A program made the translations under genes and the position numbers. From assembly GCF_000526635.1 (NCBI RefSeq), contig NZ_JAGL01000002.1, positions 220,129 through 284,128 of the forward strand: a stretch of DNA of 64,000 bases. Direction: 5' to 3'. This document shows positions 1 through 11,040 of this stretch, one piece after another. Within the stretch, counting starts at the first letter, position 1. Each line of letters begins with the position of its first letter. Below the pieces are notes generated by a model, which was given only the letters and a program-made list of their open reading frames with translations, was not told the origin of the DNA and did not search any database. Source of the stretch: Aminobacter sp. J41 (GTDB lineage Bacteria > Pseudomonadota > Alphaproteobacteria > Rhizobiales > Rhizobiaceae).

Positions 1-297
1 CTCAAGGCGCGAAGCTTGGCCGATGATGCCGGCGTTGTTGACGAGGCAGGTAATGGGCCCGAGCGCGGCGTCGCATTCCTCGAACAGCCTCGCCACCTCG
101 CCATGGTCGCCGACATCCGCGGCAACAGCGACGGCCCTCACACCTGCCGCCTCGCAGTCAGCGACAACGGCGGCCGCCGCATCATGATCTGCCCGGTAGT
201 TGACGCAGATGTTGTAGCCCTCGGCAGCAAGCATCCTTGCAGTTGCAGCGCCAATCCCATGACCGGCTCCAGTTACGAGTGCCACGCCCCGCTTCAT
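1..297 (-). CDS. Short-chain dehydrogenase/reductase, N-terminal part only
   Basis: The reading frame starts with ATG at 297 and runs off the left edge, so only the first 99 residues are visible. It begins MKRGVALVTGAGHGIG, the Rossmann-fold TGxxxGxG dinucleotide-binding motif of classical SDR enzymes, and later shows the NNAG motif (LVNNAGIIG). SDRs of this type are cytosolic NAD(P)-dependent oxidoreductases of sugars or alcohols. It lies 37 bp downstream of the Fe-type alcohol dehydrogenase on the same strand, so the two are probably cotranscribed. The catalytic Tyr/Lys lie outside the window, and substrate cannot be inferred. Confidence 0.85.
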   Translation of the reverse strand, partial: MKRGVALVTGAGHGIGAATARMLAAEGYNICVNYRADHDAAAAVVADCEAAGVRAVAVAADVGDHGEVARLFEECDAALGPITCLVNNAGIIGQASRLE

Positions 298-334
298 CGA
301 CGTCGCTCCAGGGTCAACACCTTTTGCCACCTCC

Positions 335-1462
335 TCACATCACGCTTCCCAGGATCGATGCGTAGTCGCCGTGTGTCAGCGGCTTCGGATTGGTCTGATG
401 GCTGTGATCCGCCAGCGCCCGCTCGCAGGTCCAGTCGAACACCTCACGCGTCACCCCGAGCGTGGACAGCTTCGCCGGTATCCCGAGGTTCACGTTGAGG
501 GCATCGAGCGCGTCAGCAAGACCGCCAGCTTCCAGCCCCACCTCTCGTTCGAGCCGCGCGATCTTGTCCGCGGCAACCGGATCGTCCCGGTTTACCCGCA
601 CGACCGGCGGCATCAGGATCGCGTTGAGGGTCCCGTGGTGGAGCTTCAGTTCCTTGAGGCCCCCGAGCGCATGGCTGAGCGCATGCACTGCGCCGAGGCC
701 CTTCTGGAAGGTAAGGCCGCCCTGTAGCGCGCCCATCATCATTTCCGTGCGTGCGCCAATGTCGGACCCGTCGGAGAAGGCCTTCGGCAAGGCTTGCCAG
801 ATGCGCCTGAACCCATCGACGGCGATTGCATCGGCCGGAGGGTTGAATCGGGGCGAAAGATAAGTCTCGATGCAATGCGACAGCGCATCGAGACCCGTCG
901 CGGCCGTCAAGAACGGCGGAAGCCCGAGAGTCAGTTCGGGGTCGCAAATGGCGCGGCGGGGAATGAGATACCCGCTGATAAAACCGAGCTTGCGTCCATC
1001 GTCGAGCGTGATCAGCGCCGCGCGTCCGACTTCCGAGCCGGTTCCTGCCGTCGTCGGCACGGCGATGACGGGAGCCACGGCGCTGGTGATCTTCGGAATG
1101 CCGCCGAGGATGGCAGCATATTGCTCCAGGTCCCCCTCATGGGTGGCGAGCAGAGCCACGCCCTTGGCAAGATCAATCGGCGATCCGCCGCCGATCGCGA
1201 CGATCCCGTCGCACCCGTTGTCGCGGTAGACGGACAGGGCCGCTTTGACCGCGGACTCGGTTGGATTGGTAGGAACGTCCAGAAAGCGGGGCGCCGTGGC
1301 GACGGGGCCGAGGGACGGATGGTCGAGGATGCCGGTCGCCTTGATACCGTTGTCGCTGACCACCAGCGGACGGGTGATCCCGAGTTCCTGCATGGAGGCC
1401 GCAAGAGACGCGAGCGCGCCGGGGCCGAAGTTGATGCTGGTCAGGTAGTTGATGAGGTGCAT
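335..1462 (-). CDS. Iron-containing alcohol dehydrogenase family protein
   Basis: This 375-residue protein has the layout of group III metal-dependent alcohol dehydrogenases (FucO/maleylacetate reductase/4-hydroxybutyrate dehydrogenase type). The NAD(P) signature GGGSPIDLAK lies at residues 91-100. Likely metal ligands are D192, H196, H260 and one of H275/H276, within GLDALSHCIE, GAVHALSH and LHHG. It would interconvert an alcohol and an aldehyde in the cytosol. It is transcribed away from the aldehyde dehydrogenase at 1855 across a 392-bp region holding two operator-like palindromes, so the two are probably co-regulated by the IclR protein at 3412. The exact substrate is not evident. Confidence 0.9.
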   Translation of the reverse strand: MHLINYLTSINFGPGALASLAASMQELGITRPLVVSDNGIKATGILDHPSLGPVATAPRFLDVPTNPTESAVKAALSVYRDNGCDGIVAIGGGSPIDLAKGVALLATHEGDLEQYAAILGGIPKITSAVAPVIAVPTTAGTGSEVGRAALITLDDGRKLGFISGYLIPRRAICDPELTLGLPPFLTAATGLDALSHCIETYLSPRFNPPADAIAVDGFRRIWQALPKAFSDGSDIGARTEMMMGALQGGLTFQKGLGAVHALSHALGGLKELKLHHGTLNAILMPPVVRVNRDDPVAADKIARLEREVGLEAGGLADALDALNVNLGIPAKLSTLGVTREVFDWTCERALADHSHQTNPKPLTHGDYASILGSVM

Positions 1463-1649
1463 TTGCTCTCCGTCACGCCGAATTCCCGGGCTACAGAATG
1501 CAGAAATCTTGGGCTCCGCGGCACTTGTCGCGGGGTCGGGGTTCTTTGACAGTCACGATGAGGAAGCCGGCGCTTAAGCCCAAGGCTCCCGTAGCTCCAC
1601 CCCCGTCACGAACTCCTCCCTCGAGTCACTCAACTTCTGCTGTCACGAA

Positions 1650-1666
1650 CGTCCATAATATGGACG
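1650..1666. promoter_or_regulatory. Perfect 17-bp palindrome, candidate IclR operator
   Basis: CGTCCATAATATGGACG has perfect 8-bp arms around a central A. It lies in the divergent promoter region controlled by a neighbouring IclR-family gene, and a degenerate second copy occurs 136 bp downstream. Binding by that regulator is an inference. Confidence 0.55.
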
Positions 1667-1785
1667 AATTGCCCAAGGATCGTTGCCGAGGTTGGATGTC
1701 TTGTCAACCTCAGATGCGTGCTAGCCAGAAGTTACTTCAGGTTGACTCATCCGGCGGCGAAATGCCAATCAGTATGTGGAAGAGT

Positions 1786-1802
1786 TGACCATATGATGGA
1801 CG
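1786..1802. promoter_or_regulatory. Second, degenerate copy of the candidate IclR operator
   Basis: TGACCATATGATGGACG matches the perfect palindrome at 1650-1666 at 13 of 17 positions and keeps the right half-site ATGGACG. Its centre lies 136 bp from the first, close to 13 helical turns, which would suit looping between two sites. It sits about 50 bp upstream of the aldehyde dehydrogenase start. Confidence 0.45.
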
Positions 1803-1854
1803 TGGCGCTCCCCGTGCTTCGGGTCACACCGGCGCCAGCTTACGGAGGTTTCGA

Positions 1855-3375
1855 ATGTCCTACACGCCGCACGGAAAGCACCTCATTGCGGGCTCCTGGC
1901 GACAGGGAACGCGCACCTTCCAGTCATCGCCGGCAACCGGCAGCCCGCATCCGTTCAGCGTGGGCACCGTGGCCGATGTCGATGACGCCTGCCGCGCGGC
2001 CGAAGAGGCGTTTGCGAGCTACGGCTATCTTCCGGCCAGCGCTCGCGCGGAGTTCCTCAACGCGATCGCAGACGAGATCGAGGCACGCGCAGACGCCATC
2101 ACCGAGATCGGCACGCAGGAAACCGGACTTCCCGAAGGCCGCCTCGTCGGCGAACGCGGTCGCACAGTCGGTCAGCTCCGGCTGTTCGCTCAGCATATCC
2201 TCGCGGGACAGTACCTCGACCGCCGCGTTGACCCCGCCCTTCCCGACCGCCGTCCCGCACCGCGGCCAGAACTGCGCATGATGCAGCGCCCGATCGGCCC
2301 GGTGGCCGTTTTCGGCGCGTCCAACTTTCCGCTCGCATTCTCGACCGCTGGCGGCGATACGGCGGCCGCGCTGGCTGCCGGCTGCCCGGTCGTCGTCAAG
2401 GGTCACTCCGCGCACCCCGGGACTGGTGAAATCGTCGCCGAAGCGATCGATGCCGCAAGGCAGCGGCTGGGCCTTCATCCCGGCGTATTCTCCTTGGTTC
2501 AGGGCGGCAATCGCGAGGTGGGCAGCGCCCTGGTGCAGCACCCGTTGATCAAGGCCGTCGGCTTTACCGGCTCGCTTCGCGGCGGCCGCGCCCTGTTCGA
2601 TCTCTGCGCTGCACGGCCGGAGCCGATCCCCTTTTTCGGCGAGCTCGGCTCGATCAATCCGATGTTCATGCTCCCGACGGCGGTCGCTGCGCGTGGCGCG
2701 GAAATCGGCACCGGCTGGGCGGAGTCCCTCGCCCTCGGCGCCGGCCAGTTCTGTACCAATCCGGGCGTTGCATTCGCCATTGAGGGCGATGGGCTGGATG
2801 CGCTTCTCCAGGCCGCTGTTGCCACGCTGCAGACGACCCAGTCGCAGACGATGCTGACCGACGACATCGCCTCAGCATTTGCCAAGGGTGCCGCGGCAGC
2901 GACCGAGACTCCCGGAGCGGAAATTCTTGTCCGCGCAGAGTGCAGCGGCCGTTCCGCTGCCCCCGTGCTGCTGAAGGTTTCGGCCGAGACGTGGCGGGCA
3001 AATCCGGACCTCGCCCACGAGGTTTTTGGGCCGTTTGGCATCATCGTGACCGTACGTGACGCCGACGAGATGCTGGAACTCGCCAGCGCATTCGAAGGCC
3101 AGCTTACCGCGACGCTCCACATGGACGCGGGTGACGTCGCCCTTGCGGGACGCCTCCTTCCCGTACTCGAGCGGAAGGCGGGACGCGTGATCGCCAATGG
3201 GTTCCCCACCGGCGTGGAAGTCTGCGATGCCATGGTCCACGGCGGTCCCTACCCCGCTTCGACGAATTTCGGCGCGACCTCGGTGGGCACGCTGTCGATC
3301 AGGCGCTTCCTGCGCCCGGTCTGCTACCAGAACCTGCCGGCGGAGCTCGTTGACCTCATCGAGTCCCGAGCCTAA
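1855..3375 (+). CDS. Aldehyde dehydrogenase, ketoglutaric semialdehyde (2,5-dioxovalerate) dehydrogenase type
   Basis: This is a 506-residue member of the ALDH superfamily. The probable catalytic cysteine is C300 in GQFCTNPG, the general-base region reads ELGSINP, and cofactor-binding segments GASNFPLAF and FTGS are visible. The GQFCTNPG/ELGSINP signatures fit the NADP-dependent alpha-ketoglutaric semialdehyde dehydrogenases, which finish non-phosphorylative breakdown of pentoses, sugar acids or hydroxyproline to 2-oxoglutarate. A good Shine-Dalgarno (ACGGAGG) supports the ATG at 1855. It is followed 36 bp later by an IclR regulator and diverges from an Fe-type alcohol dehydrogenase, suggesting one inducible catabolic locus. 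Substrate assignment is from motifs only. Confidence 0.85.
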   Translation: MSYTPHGKHLIAGSWRQGTRTFQSSPATGSPHPFSVGTVADVDDACRAAEEAFASYGYLPASARAEFLNAIADEIEARADAITEIGTQETGLPEGRLVGERGRTVGQLRLFAQHILAGQYLDRRVDPALPDRRPAPRPELRMMQRPIGPVAVFGASNFPLAFSTAGGDTAAALAAGCPVVVKGHSAHPGTGEIVAEAIDAARQRLGLHPGVFSLVQGGNREVGSALVQHPLIKAVGFTGSLRGGRALFDLCAARPEPIPFFGELGSINPMFMLPTAVAARGAEIGTGWAESLALGAGQFCTNPGVAFAIEGDGLDALLQAAVATLQTTQSQTMLTDDIASAFAKGAAAATETPGAEILVRAECSGRSAAPVLLKVSAETWRANPDLAHEVFGPFGIIVTVRDADEMLELASAFEGQLTATLHMDAGDVALAGRLLPVLERKAGRVIANGFPTGVEVCDAMVHGGPYPASTNFGATSVGTLSIRRFLRPVCYQNLPAELVDLIESRA

Positions 3376-3411
3376 GGGGGAGACTTCTGCTCTCGTGAAA
3401 GGTTCGCCGCA

Positions 3412-4221
3412 ATGACGAAGCGCTTGGCTGCGCAAGGGGAAAAGTCTGCCGCCGCCCAGGTTCAGGGGACGGCGGCATTCACGAAGTTCATGACCGTGCT
3501 GCAGGCGATTGCCGACAACCCCGGCGAACTCGACATTGGCAAACTGACAAGGCTCGTCCAGTTTCCCCGGGCGACCACCTATCGCATCGTCGCCGGGCTA
3601 ATCGCCGAAGGGCTTGTCACCCAGGATGAAGAGACTGGCTCCTTCGCCCTCGGTATGCGGCTGATCCGCCTTGCCTCGAAGTCCTGGGAAAAGTCGGATC
3701 TTCGCACAATCGCGCGGCCGTTCATCGAAGCCCTGCGCAACGCGACGAACGAGACCGTGCACCTTGCGGTCCCGAGCGGCGACGGCATGGCTTATATTGA
3801 CAAGCTGGAGAGCCCGAACGCCGTGCGCATGATGACCCGCATTGGCGCGCGGGTCGAATTCCACTCAACCTCGGTCGGCAAGGCATATCTCGCTGCCCTG
3901 CCGGACGAGCAGGCGAGACGGATCATCTCCACCTTGGAGATGCCGCGTTTTACCCAGCATACGTTCACCGATCCCGAGGCGTTCTATCAGGAGATCTGCA
4001 AGACCCGCCAGCGCGGCTATTCCTATGACCACGAGGAGAACGAACCCGACATTCGCTGTTTCGGCAGCATGATCCGCGACAGGTCAGGTCAGCCGGTCGC
4101 GTGCGTGAGCATCAGCATTCCCCTCTACCGCTACTCGGAGGACCGCCACGACGACTTCGCGCGCCTCATCCGCGACACCGCCGCCTCGATCTCCGACGCA
4201 CTGGCGAATGTCGTTTCCTAA
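3412..4221 (+). CDS. IclR family transcriptional regulator
   Basis: This 269-residue protein has the IclR layout: an N-terminal winged helix-turn-helix at about residues 25-85 (with PRATTYRIV recognition-helix region) and a C-terminal effector-binding domain (HLAVPSGDGMAYIDK, then STSVGKAYLAALP). IclR proteins bind small catabolic metabolites and repress or activate adjacent catabolic operons. It lies 36 bp downstream of the aldehyde dehydrogenase on the same strand, and the palindromes at 1650 and 1786 are candidate binding sites. The inducer is unknown. Confidence 0.92.
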   Translation: MTKRLAAQGEKSAAAQVQGTAAFTKFMTVLQAIADNPGELDIGKLTRLVQFPRATTYRIVAGLIAEGLVTQDEETGSFALGMRLIRLASKSWEKSDLRTIARPFIEALRNATNETVHLAVPSGDGMAYIDKLESPNAVRMMTRIGARVEFHSTSVGKAYLAALPDEQARRIISTLEMPRFTQHTFTDPEAFYQEICKTRQRGYSYDHEENEPDIRCFGSMIRDRSGQPVACVSISIPLYRYSEDRHDDFARLIRDTAASISDALANVVS

Positions 4222-4341
4222 GTCGGGCGCCTGAGCTTGTGATCGCATGGCTGAACGGGTTAGAGGCCCATCGACTAGCGCGCCGCTAAAACCCGCCTGC
4301 CACCTGCCCGAGGACCAGACCGCGACGATGCCGCGTCCGAG

Positions 4342-4767
4342 CTATCTGACCACGTGTACGGACATGCTCGCGTGGCGGGCGACGCGTGCCGCGTTGGGGC
4401 CGAGAAGGTAGTTCTCGGGCCCGGGCTTCGACGCGAGCATGACGATCAGGTCGGCCTTGCAGACTCCCGCATAGTGCAGGATCTCCCGGTAGATCGAGCC
4501 GTGGCCGACGATGTGGCGGTGCTTGACCTCCTTGGGCACATGCACCTTGGTGAACTCGTGCAGCGCCGCGTTCGCCTGCTCGATCGCCTGCTTTTCATGC
4601 CCCTTCGGGAAGAAGCCGCCGACGATCGACATGCCATAGTCCGGCACCACGGTCAGGACGTGCAGGTTGGCGCCGGTGAACCTTGCGAGCTCGACAGCCG
4701 TCCGGATTGCCTTCTGCTCCGCCTCGGCCTCTCCAAGATCGATCGAAACCAGAATGTTCTTGTACAT
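4342..4767 (-). CDS. Universal stress protein (UspA family)
   Basis: The 141-residue product starting MYKNILVSIDLGE has the single-domain UspA fold signature: N-terminal beta strand with D10 and a C-terminal LLGPNAARVARHASMSVHVVR segment resembling the ATP-binding loop and last strand. The ATG at 4767 is chosen over an upstream in-frame start because it is preceded by GAGGAG at proper spacing and leaves the stop of the TRAP permease 11 bp upstream. USP genes are often the last gene of TRAP operons, where a family member (TeaD) regulates ectoine transport in Halomonas. A regulatory role for this transporter is an inference. Confidence 0.9.
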   Translation of the reverse strand: MYKNILVSIDLGEAEAEQKAIRTAVELARFTGANLHVLTVVPDYGMSIVGGFFPKGHEKQAIEQANAALHEFTKVHVPKEVKHRHIVGHGSIYREILHYAGVCKADLIVMLASKPGPENYLLGPNAARVARHASMSVHVVR

Positions 4768-4778
4768 CGCATCGCTCC

Positions 4779-7442
<2,664 letters not shown>

Positions 7443-7591
7443 GGCGGTTCCCCTCCCGGTTGACGATCCTGGCCATGAGAAGGAGGCGCCCCCGGACGGA
7501 GGCACCTCATCTTGTCAGCCGCGCAAGCTACAGCGTACGCGGCATAGCGGTGACGGAAAAGTCCTATACCGCCCTGACGCGGGTGGGGCTG

Positions 7592-8572
7592 CTACTTAAG
7601 CCAGCCCTTCTCCTTGAAGTAGGCTTCCGCGGCCGGATGCATCGGGGCGGAGTTACCCTGGTTCGCCATGTCCTCAGGGTTAAGGTTCGCCAGTGCCGGA
7701 TGCAGGCTCTTGAAGGCGTCGAAGTCCTTGAACACGGCGTCGACAAAGGCACGAACGACCTCATCCGGCACGTCCGCCGAGGTAACAACCGTCGCGCCCA
7801 CGCCGAACGTGTTCACGTCGTCCGGATTGCCGTTGTACATCCCGCCGGGGATCACCGCCTTGAAGTAGTACGGACGCTCAGCGACGAGCTTGTCGACCAC
7901 CTCGCCTTCGACGGGGATGATGCGCGAGTCGCAGGTCGTGGTGGCTTCCTGGATCGCACCCGCCGGGTGACCGACGGTGTAGGCGAAGGCGTCGATGTTG
8001 TTGTCGCAGAGCTGCGAGCTCTGCTCGGCAGGCGCGAGCTCGGCCGCGAGGGCGAAGTCGGCATTCGTCCAGCCCTTTTCGGCGATCAGCAGGTCCATCA
8101 GCGCGCGCTGGCCAGAGCCCGGATTGCCGATGTTGACGCGCTTGCCCTTCAGGCTGTCAAAGTCGGTGATGCCCGCATCAGCACGCGCGACGACGGTGAG
8201 CGGTTCCGCATGAAGCGAGAACACCGAGCGCAGCTTGTCGTGCGGTCCGGAGTCCGCGAATGCTCCCTCGCCCTTCGACGCATTGTACTGCACGTCCGAC
8301 TGGACGATGCCGAACTCGAGGTCGCCGCCCTTGATGGCGTTGGCGTTGAACACCGAGCCACCGGTCGACTCGACCGAGCAGCGAATGCCGTGTTCGCGGC
8401 GCGTCTGGTTCATCAGGCGGCAGATGGCCCCGCCCACGGGATAGTAGACGCCGGTCACGCCACCGGTACCTACCGAGATGAACCGCTGCTCCTGGGCGGA
8501 AGCGGTTCCTGCAGCCAGTGACGCGAACATGGCCGAGACAAGACCGAAGCCGAGTAGTGTACGCCGTTTCAT
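7592..8572 (-). CDS. TAXI family TRAP transporter solute-binding protein
   Basis: The 326-residue product carries a signal peptide (MKRRTLLGF, hydrophobic core, AxA site ending TASAQ at about residue 26) and the TAXI-family core ISVGTGGVTGVYYPVGGAICRL. TAXI proteins are periplasmic binding components of fused TRAP permeases; the known member from Thermus binds glutamate/glutamine. It is the partner of the fused permease 149 bp downstream. The aminotransferase gene just upstream on the same strand suggests that the substrate contains an amino group, which is an inference. Confidence 0.92.
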   Translation of the reverse strand: MKRRTLLGFGLVSAMFASLAAGTASAQEQRFISVGTGGVTGVYYPVGGAICRLMNQTRREHGIRCSVESTGGSVFNANAIKGGDLEFGIVQSDVQYNASKGEGAFADSGPHDKLRSVFSLHAEPLTVVARADAGITDFDSLKGKRVNIGNPGSGQRALMDLLIAEKGWTNADFALAAELAPAEQSSQLCDNNIDAFAYTVGHPAGAIQEATTTCDSRIIPVEGEVVDKLVAERPYYFKAVIPGGMYNGNPDDVNTFGVGATVVTSADVPDEVVRAFVDAVFKDFDAFKSLHPALANLNPEDMANQGNSAPMHPAAEAYFKEKGWLK

Positions 8573-8696
8573 CTGTGCACCTCCCTGTTGAGCACATTTC
8601 CCTCTGGCAGTTGACGAGGCGGCTCCTCGTCAACCGGTTCTGATTGACGCCGCGGGAGCATTCTGGTTCCCGCCCCTGCCACGCCAAGATCCTTCA

Positions 8697-10022
8697 TCAG
8701 GCGCCGACCGCGGCATCGACCGCATCGCCAAGACGCTCGACGATACGATCAATGTCCGCTTCCTTGACGATGAATGGCGGCGCCAGCAGCACGTGATCGC
8801 CATTGACGCCGTCGATCGTCCCGCCCATTGGATAGACCATAAGCCCGCGCGCCATCGCCTCCCGTTTGACGGCAGCATGCACCTTGCGCTGCGCGTCGAA
8901 CGGCCGTCTGGTCGCGCGGTCCTCCACCAGTTCTATCGCATAGAATAGCCCGCGGCCGCGAATGTCGCCAACCCGGTGGTGGTTCCCGAAGCGGGCCTTG
9001 AGCCGCTGTTCGAGTACGTTGCCCATTGCCCGCACGTTTTCGAGAAGCCCCTCGCGCCGGATAGTCTCCTGCACGGCGAGGCCCGCTGCCGCCGCCATCG
9101 GATGGCCGATGTAAGTGTGTCCGTGCTGGAAGAAGCCGGACCCATCGCGCATGGCGTCGTGGATCTTGCCGGACACGAGGACCGCGCCAATCGGCTGGAA
9201 CCCGCCTCCAAGGCCCTTTGCGATCGTCATCAGGTCAGGTGAAATCCCCTCCTGCTCGCACGCATGCATCGTACCGGTGCGCCCCATGCCGCACATCACC
9301 TCGTCGAGGATCAGCAGCACGCCGTAGCGGTCGCAGATCTCGCGAATGCGGCGGAAGTAGTCGGCCACCGGCGGCACGGCGCCGGCGGTTGCGCCCACAA
9401 CGGTTTCGGCGACGAACGCGATCACCGTATCCGGGCCGAGCTCAAGCAGCTTTTCCTCAAGCGCTGCGGCCGCACGCGCTGCGTACTCCTGATCGCTCTC
9501 GCCCTCGCGCTGGAAGCGGTAGGCAAAGCAGGGATCGATATGGTGGGTTTCGATCAGCAGCGGACGAAACTGGCGGCGGCGCCATTCGTTGCCGCCGGTG
9601 GCCAGTGCGCCCAGCGTATTGCCGTGATAGCTCTGGCGGCGGGCGATGATGTGGCGGCGCTGCGGCTGGCCGGTTTCAACGAAATACTGGCGCGCCATCT
9701 TCAGCGCGGCCTCTACTGCCTCTGATCCCCCGGAGACGAGGTAGACGTGTTCGATCCCTTCCGGGGCATCCTCGATCAGCCGCTCGCCAAGACGCTCGGC
9801 TGCCTCGGTCGTGAAGAAGCCGGTATGGGCGTAAGCGATCCGGTCGAGCTGTGCATGCAGCGCCTCCAGGACGGCAGGATGGCCATGTCCGAGGCACGAG
9901 ACAGCGGCACCGCCAGACGCATCGATGTAAGCCTTGCCGTCGGCATCGAAAATCTCGATTCCGCGCGCGGCGACGGCCACTGGCGGCTTGGCGAGGAGGG
10001 AGCGATGCATAAGGCGGGTCAT
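8697..10022 (-). CDS. Class III pyridoxal-phosphate aminotransferase
   Basis: This 441-residue enzyme has the fold-type I class III pattern: GSEAVEAALKMAR near residue 105, DEVMCGMGRTG, and the PLP lysine K269 in TIAKGLGGGFQPIG. The family transfers amino groups from omega-amino acids, polyamines or beta-amino acids to a keto acid in the cytosol. The start at 10022 overlaps the stop of the RpiR regulator gene by ATGA, so the two are translationally coupled; a much longer open frame upstream runs through the regulator in another frame and is not coding. It lies upstream of a TAXI-TRAP importer and probably acts on its substrate. Confidence 0.9.
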   Translation of the reverse strand: MTRLMHRSLLAKPPVAVAARGIEIFDADGKAYIDASGGAAVSCLGHGHPAVLEALHAQLDRIAYAHTGFFTTEAAERLGERLIEDAPEGIEHVYLVSGGSEAVEAALKMARQYFVETGQPQRRHIIARRQSYHGNTLGALATGGNEWRRRQFRPLLIETHHIDPCFAYRFQREGESDQEYAARAAAALEEKLLELGPDTVIAFVAETVVGATAGAVPPVADYFRRIREICDRYGVLLILDEVMCGMGRTGTMHACEQEGISPDLMTIAKGLGGGFQPIGAVLVSGKIHDAMRDGSGFFQHGHTYIGHPMAAAAGLAVQETIRREGLLENVRAMGNVLEQRLKARFGNHHRVGDIRGRGLFYAIELVEDRATRRPFDAQRKVHAAVKREAMARGLMVYPMGGTIDGVNGDHVLLAPPFIVKEADIDRIVERLGDAVDAAVGA

Positions 10023-10918
10023 GACTTTGCTGGCTTTCGTTTGCGGGACGATTGAAGGTGGATGCCCAGCTCTTCGGCCTGGGCGTCGAAACGCCGGAGT
10101 GACGCGAGCGCGCCCTCTCCGAGATGGCCCGCGATGAGTGTTCCAAGGATCTCGGCGACAGCAAAAGCGGGCGCCATCGTGTGCATGAAGGATGCGGTAT
10201 CCGTTGGCACCAGCACAACATCGCGCGCGATGCGGGCAAGCGGCGACACTTCGCTGTCGGTGACCGCGACAATGACGGCTCTGCGAGCTGCCGCGAGACG
10301 GGCAAGTTCGACCGTCGCCTTGGTGTACGGTGCAACGCTCACCGCAAGCAAAACGTCGCCCGCCGCGATCCGCCCCATCGCGTCGGTTCCGGTTCCTCCG
10401 GGCCCATCCACCAGGACCGAGCGATCGCCCAGCATCGTGAGGATGTAGTGAAACTGCCACGCAATCGCGTGGCTCGAGCGCATGCCGACGCAATAGATCC
10501 GCCGCGCGGAGCTCAGCGTGAGGGCGGCCCTCTCCAGGCGCTCGAGGCCTTCCGGGCTGCTAAGTTCCGCCATCTGCAGGGACAGTCGCTGCAGCATGGC
10601 TTGCGCCAGCGCTCGATCGCCGTCCATCTTCTGGCGGCGCACCTGCGCGCCAGCCTTGTCCGTGAATGTTTGCGGTTCGGCTTCGCGCAGCGCGGTCGCA
10701 TAGAGGTCGCGGATGGCGTCATAGCCTTCGAAGCCGATCCGCTTCGCCAGCCGGGTCATCGTAGCTGGCTGAACGCCTGCCTCGCGCGCCTGCTTGCGCA
10801 TGGAAAGCAGGGCAACATCGCGCGGGTGGTCGAGCACGTAGCGGGCAGCCTGCCGCAGCTGCTTCGGCAGCGCTTCGAAATCGGCAACCAGTCTTTCCCT
10901 GAGGATGCCCTGCTCCAT
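10019..10918 (-). CDS. MurR/RpiR family regulator with SIS domain
   Basis: The 299-residue protein has an N-terminal RpiR-type helix-turn-helix (about residues 1-77, with ATMTRLAKRIGFEGYDAIRD) and a SIS domain (about 120-250, with YCVGMRSSHAIA and DVLLAVSVAPYTKATVELA). SIS domains usually sense phosphorylated sugars, so control of an aminotransferase and a TAXI-TRAP system is unusual but seen in some catabolic clusters. It is the first gene of the leftward unit and overlaps the aminotransferase start. An inverted repeat at 10964-10986 is a candidate autoregulatory site. Confidence 0.92.
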   Translation of the reverse strand: MEQGILRERLVADFEALPKQLRQAARYVLDHPRDVALLSMRKQAREAGVQPATMTRLAKRIGFEGYDAIRDLYATALREAEPQTFTDKAGAQVRRQKMDGDRALAQAMLQRLSLQMAELSSPEGLERLERAALTLSSARRIYCVGMRSSHAIAWQFHYILTMLGDRSVLVDGPGGTGTDAMGRIAAGDVLLAVSVAPYTKATVELARLAAARRAVIVAVTDSEVSPLARIARDVVLVPTDTASFMHTMAPAFAVAEILGTLIAGHLGEGALASLRRFDAQAEELGIHLQSSRKRKPAKS

Positions 10919-10963
10919 ATGCGGAGGTTAGCGTTGCTCTCCAGTCACTGCAACAGTTGAATC

Positions 10964-10986
10964 ATTGGTACACAGGATGCACCAAT
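10964..10986. promoter_or_regulatory. Inverted repeat, candidate RpiR operator
   Basis: ATTGGT (10964-10969) and ACCAAT (10981-10986) form an inverted repeat with an 11-bp spacer, 46 bp upstream of the RpiR start codon. Half-sites of this kind with spacing near one helical turn suit a dimeric regulator. Only position and symmetry support the call. Confidence 0.35.
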
Positions 10987-11040
10987 TGGATCATCGCGAA
11001 GCCGGGCGACGAGTCCCGTGCCGAGGGAACAACCCGCGAC

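Larger units (their letters stand above)
1463..1854. other. Divergent promoter region between alcohol and aldehyde dehydrogenase genes
   Basis: This 392-bp stretch separates two divergently transcribed catabolic genes. It contains two related palindromic elements (listed separately) and a clear ribosome binding site, ACGGAGG, ahead of the ATG at 1855. A 96-codon open frame in the middle has no recognisable protein features and is taken as chance. Confidence 0.6.

Noticed and set aside
1498..1788. 96-codon open frame in the divergent promoter region
   Set aside because: No ribosome site or motif, and it covers the operator palindromes.
10023..10493. N-terminal extension of the aminotransferase frame
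   Set aside because: Lies in another frame over the RpiR gene; similarity and ATGA overlap place the start at 10022.
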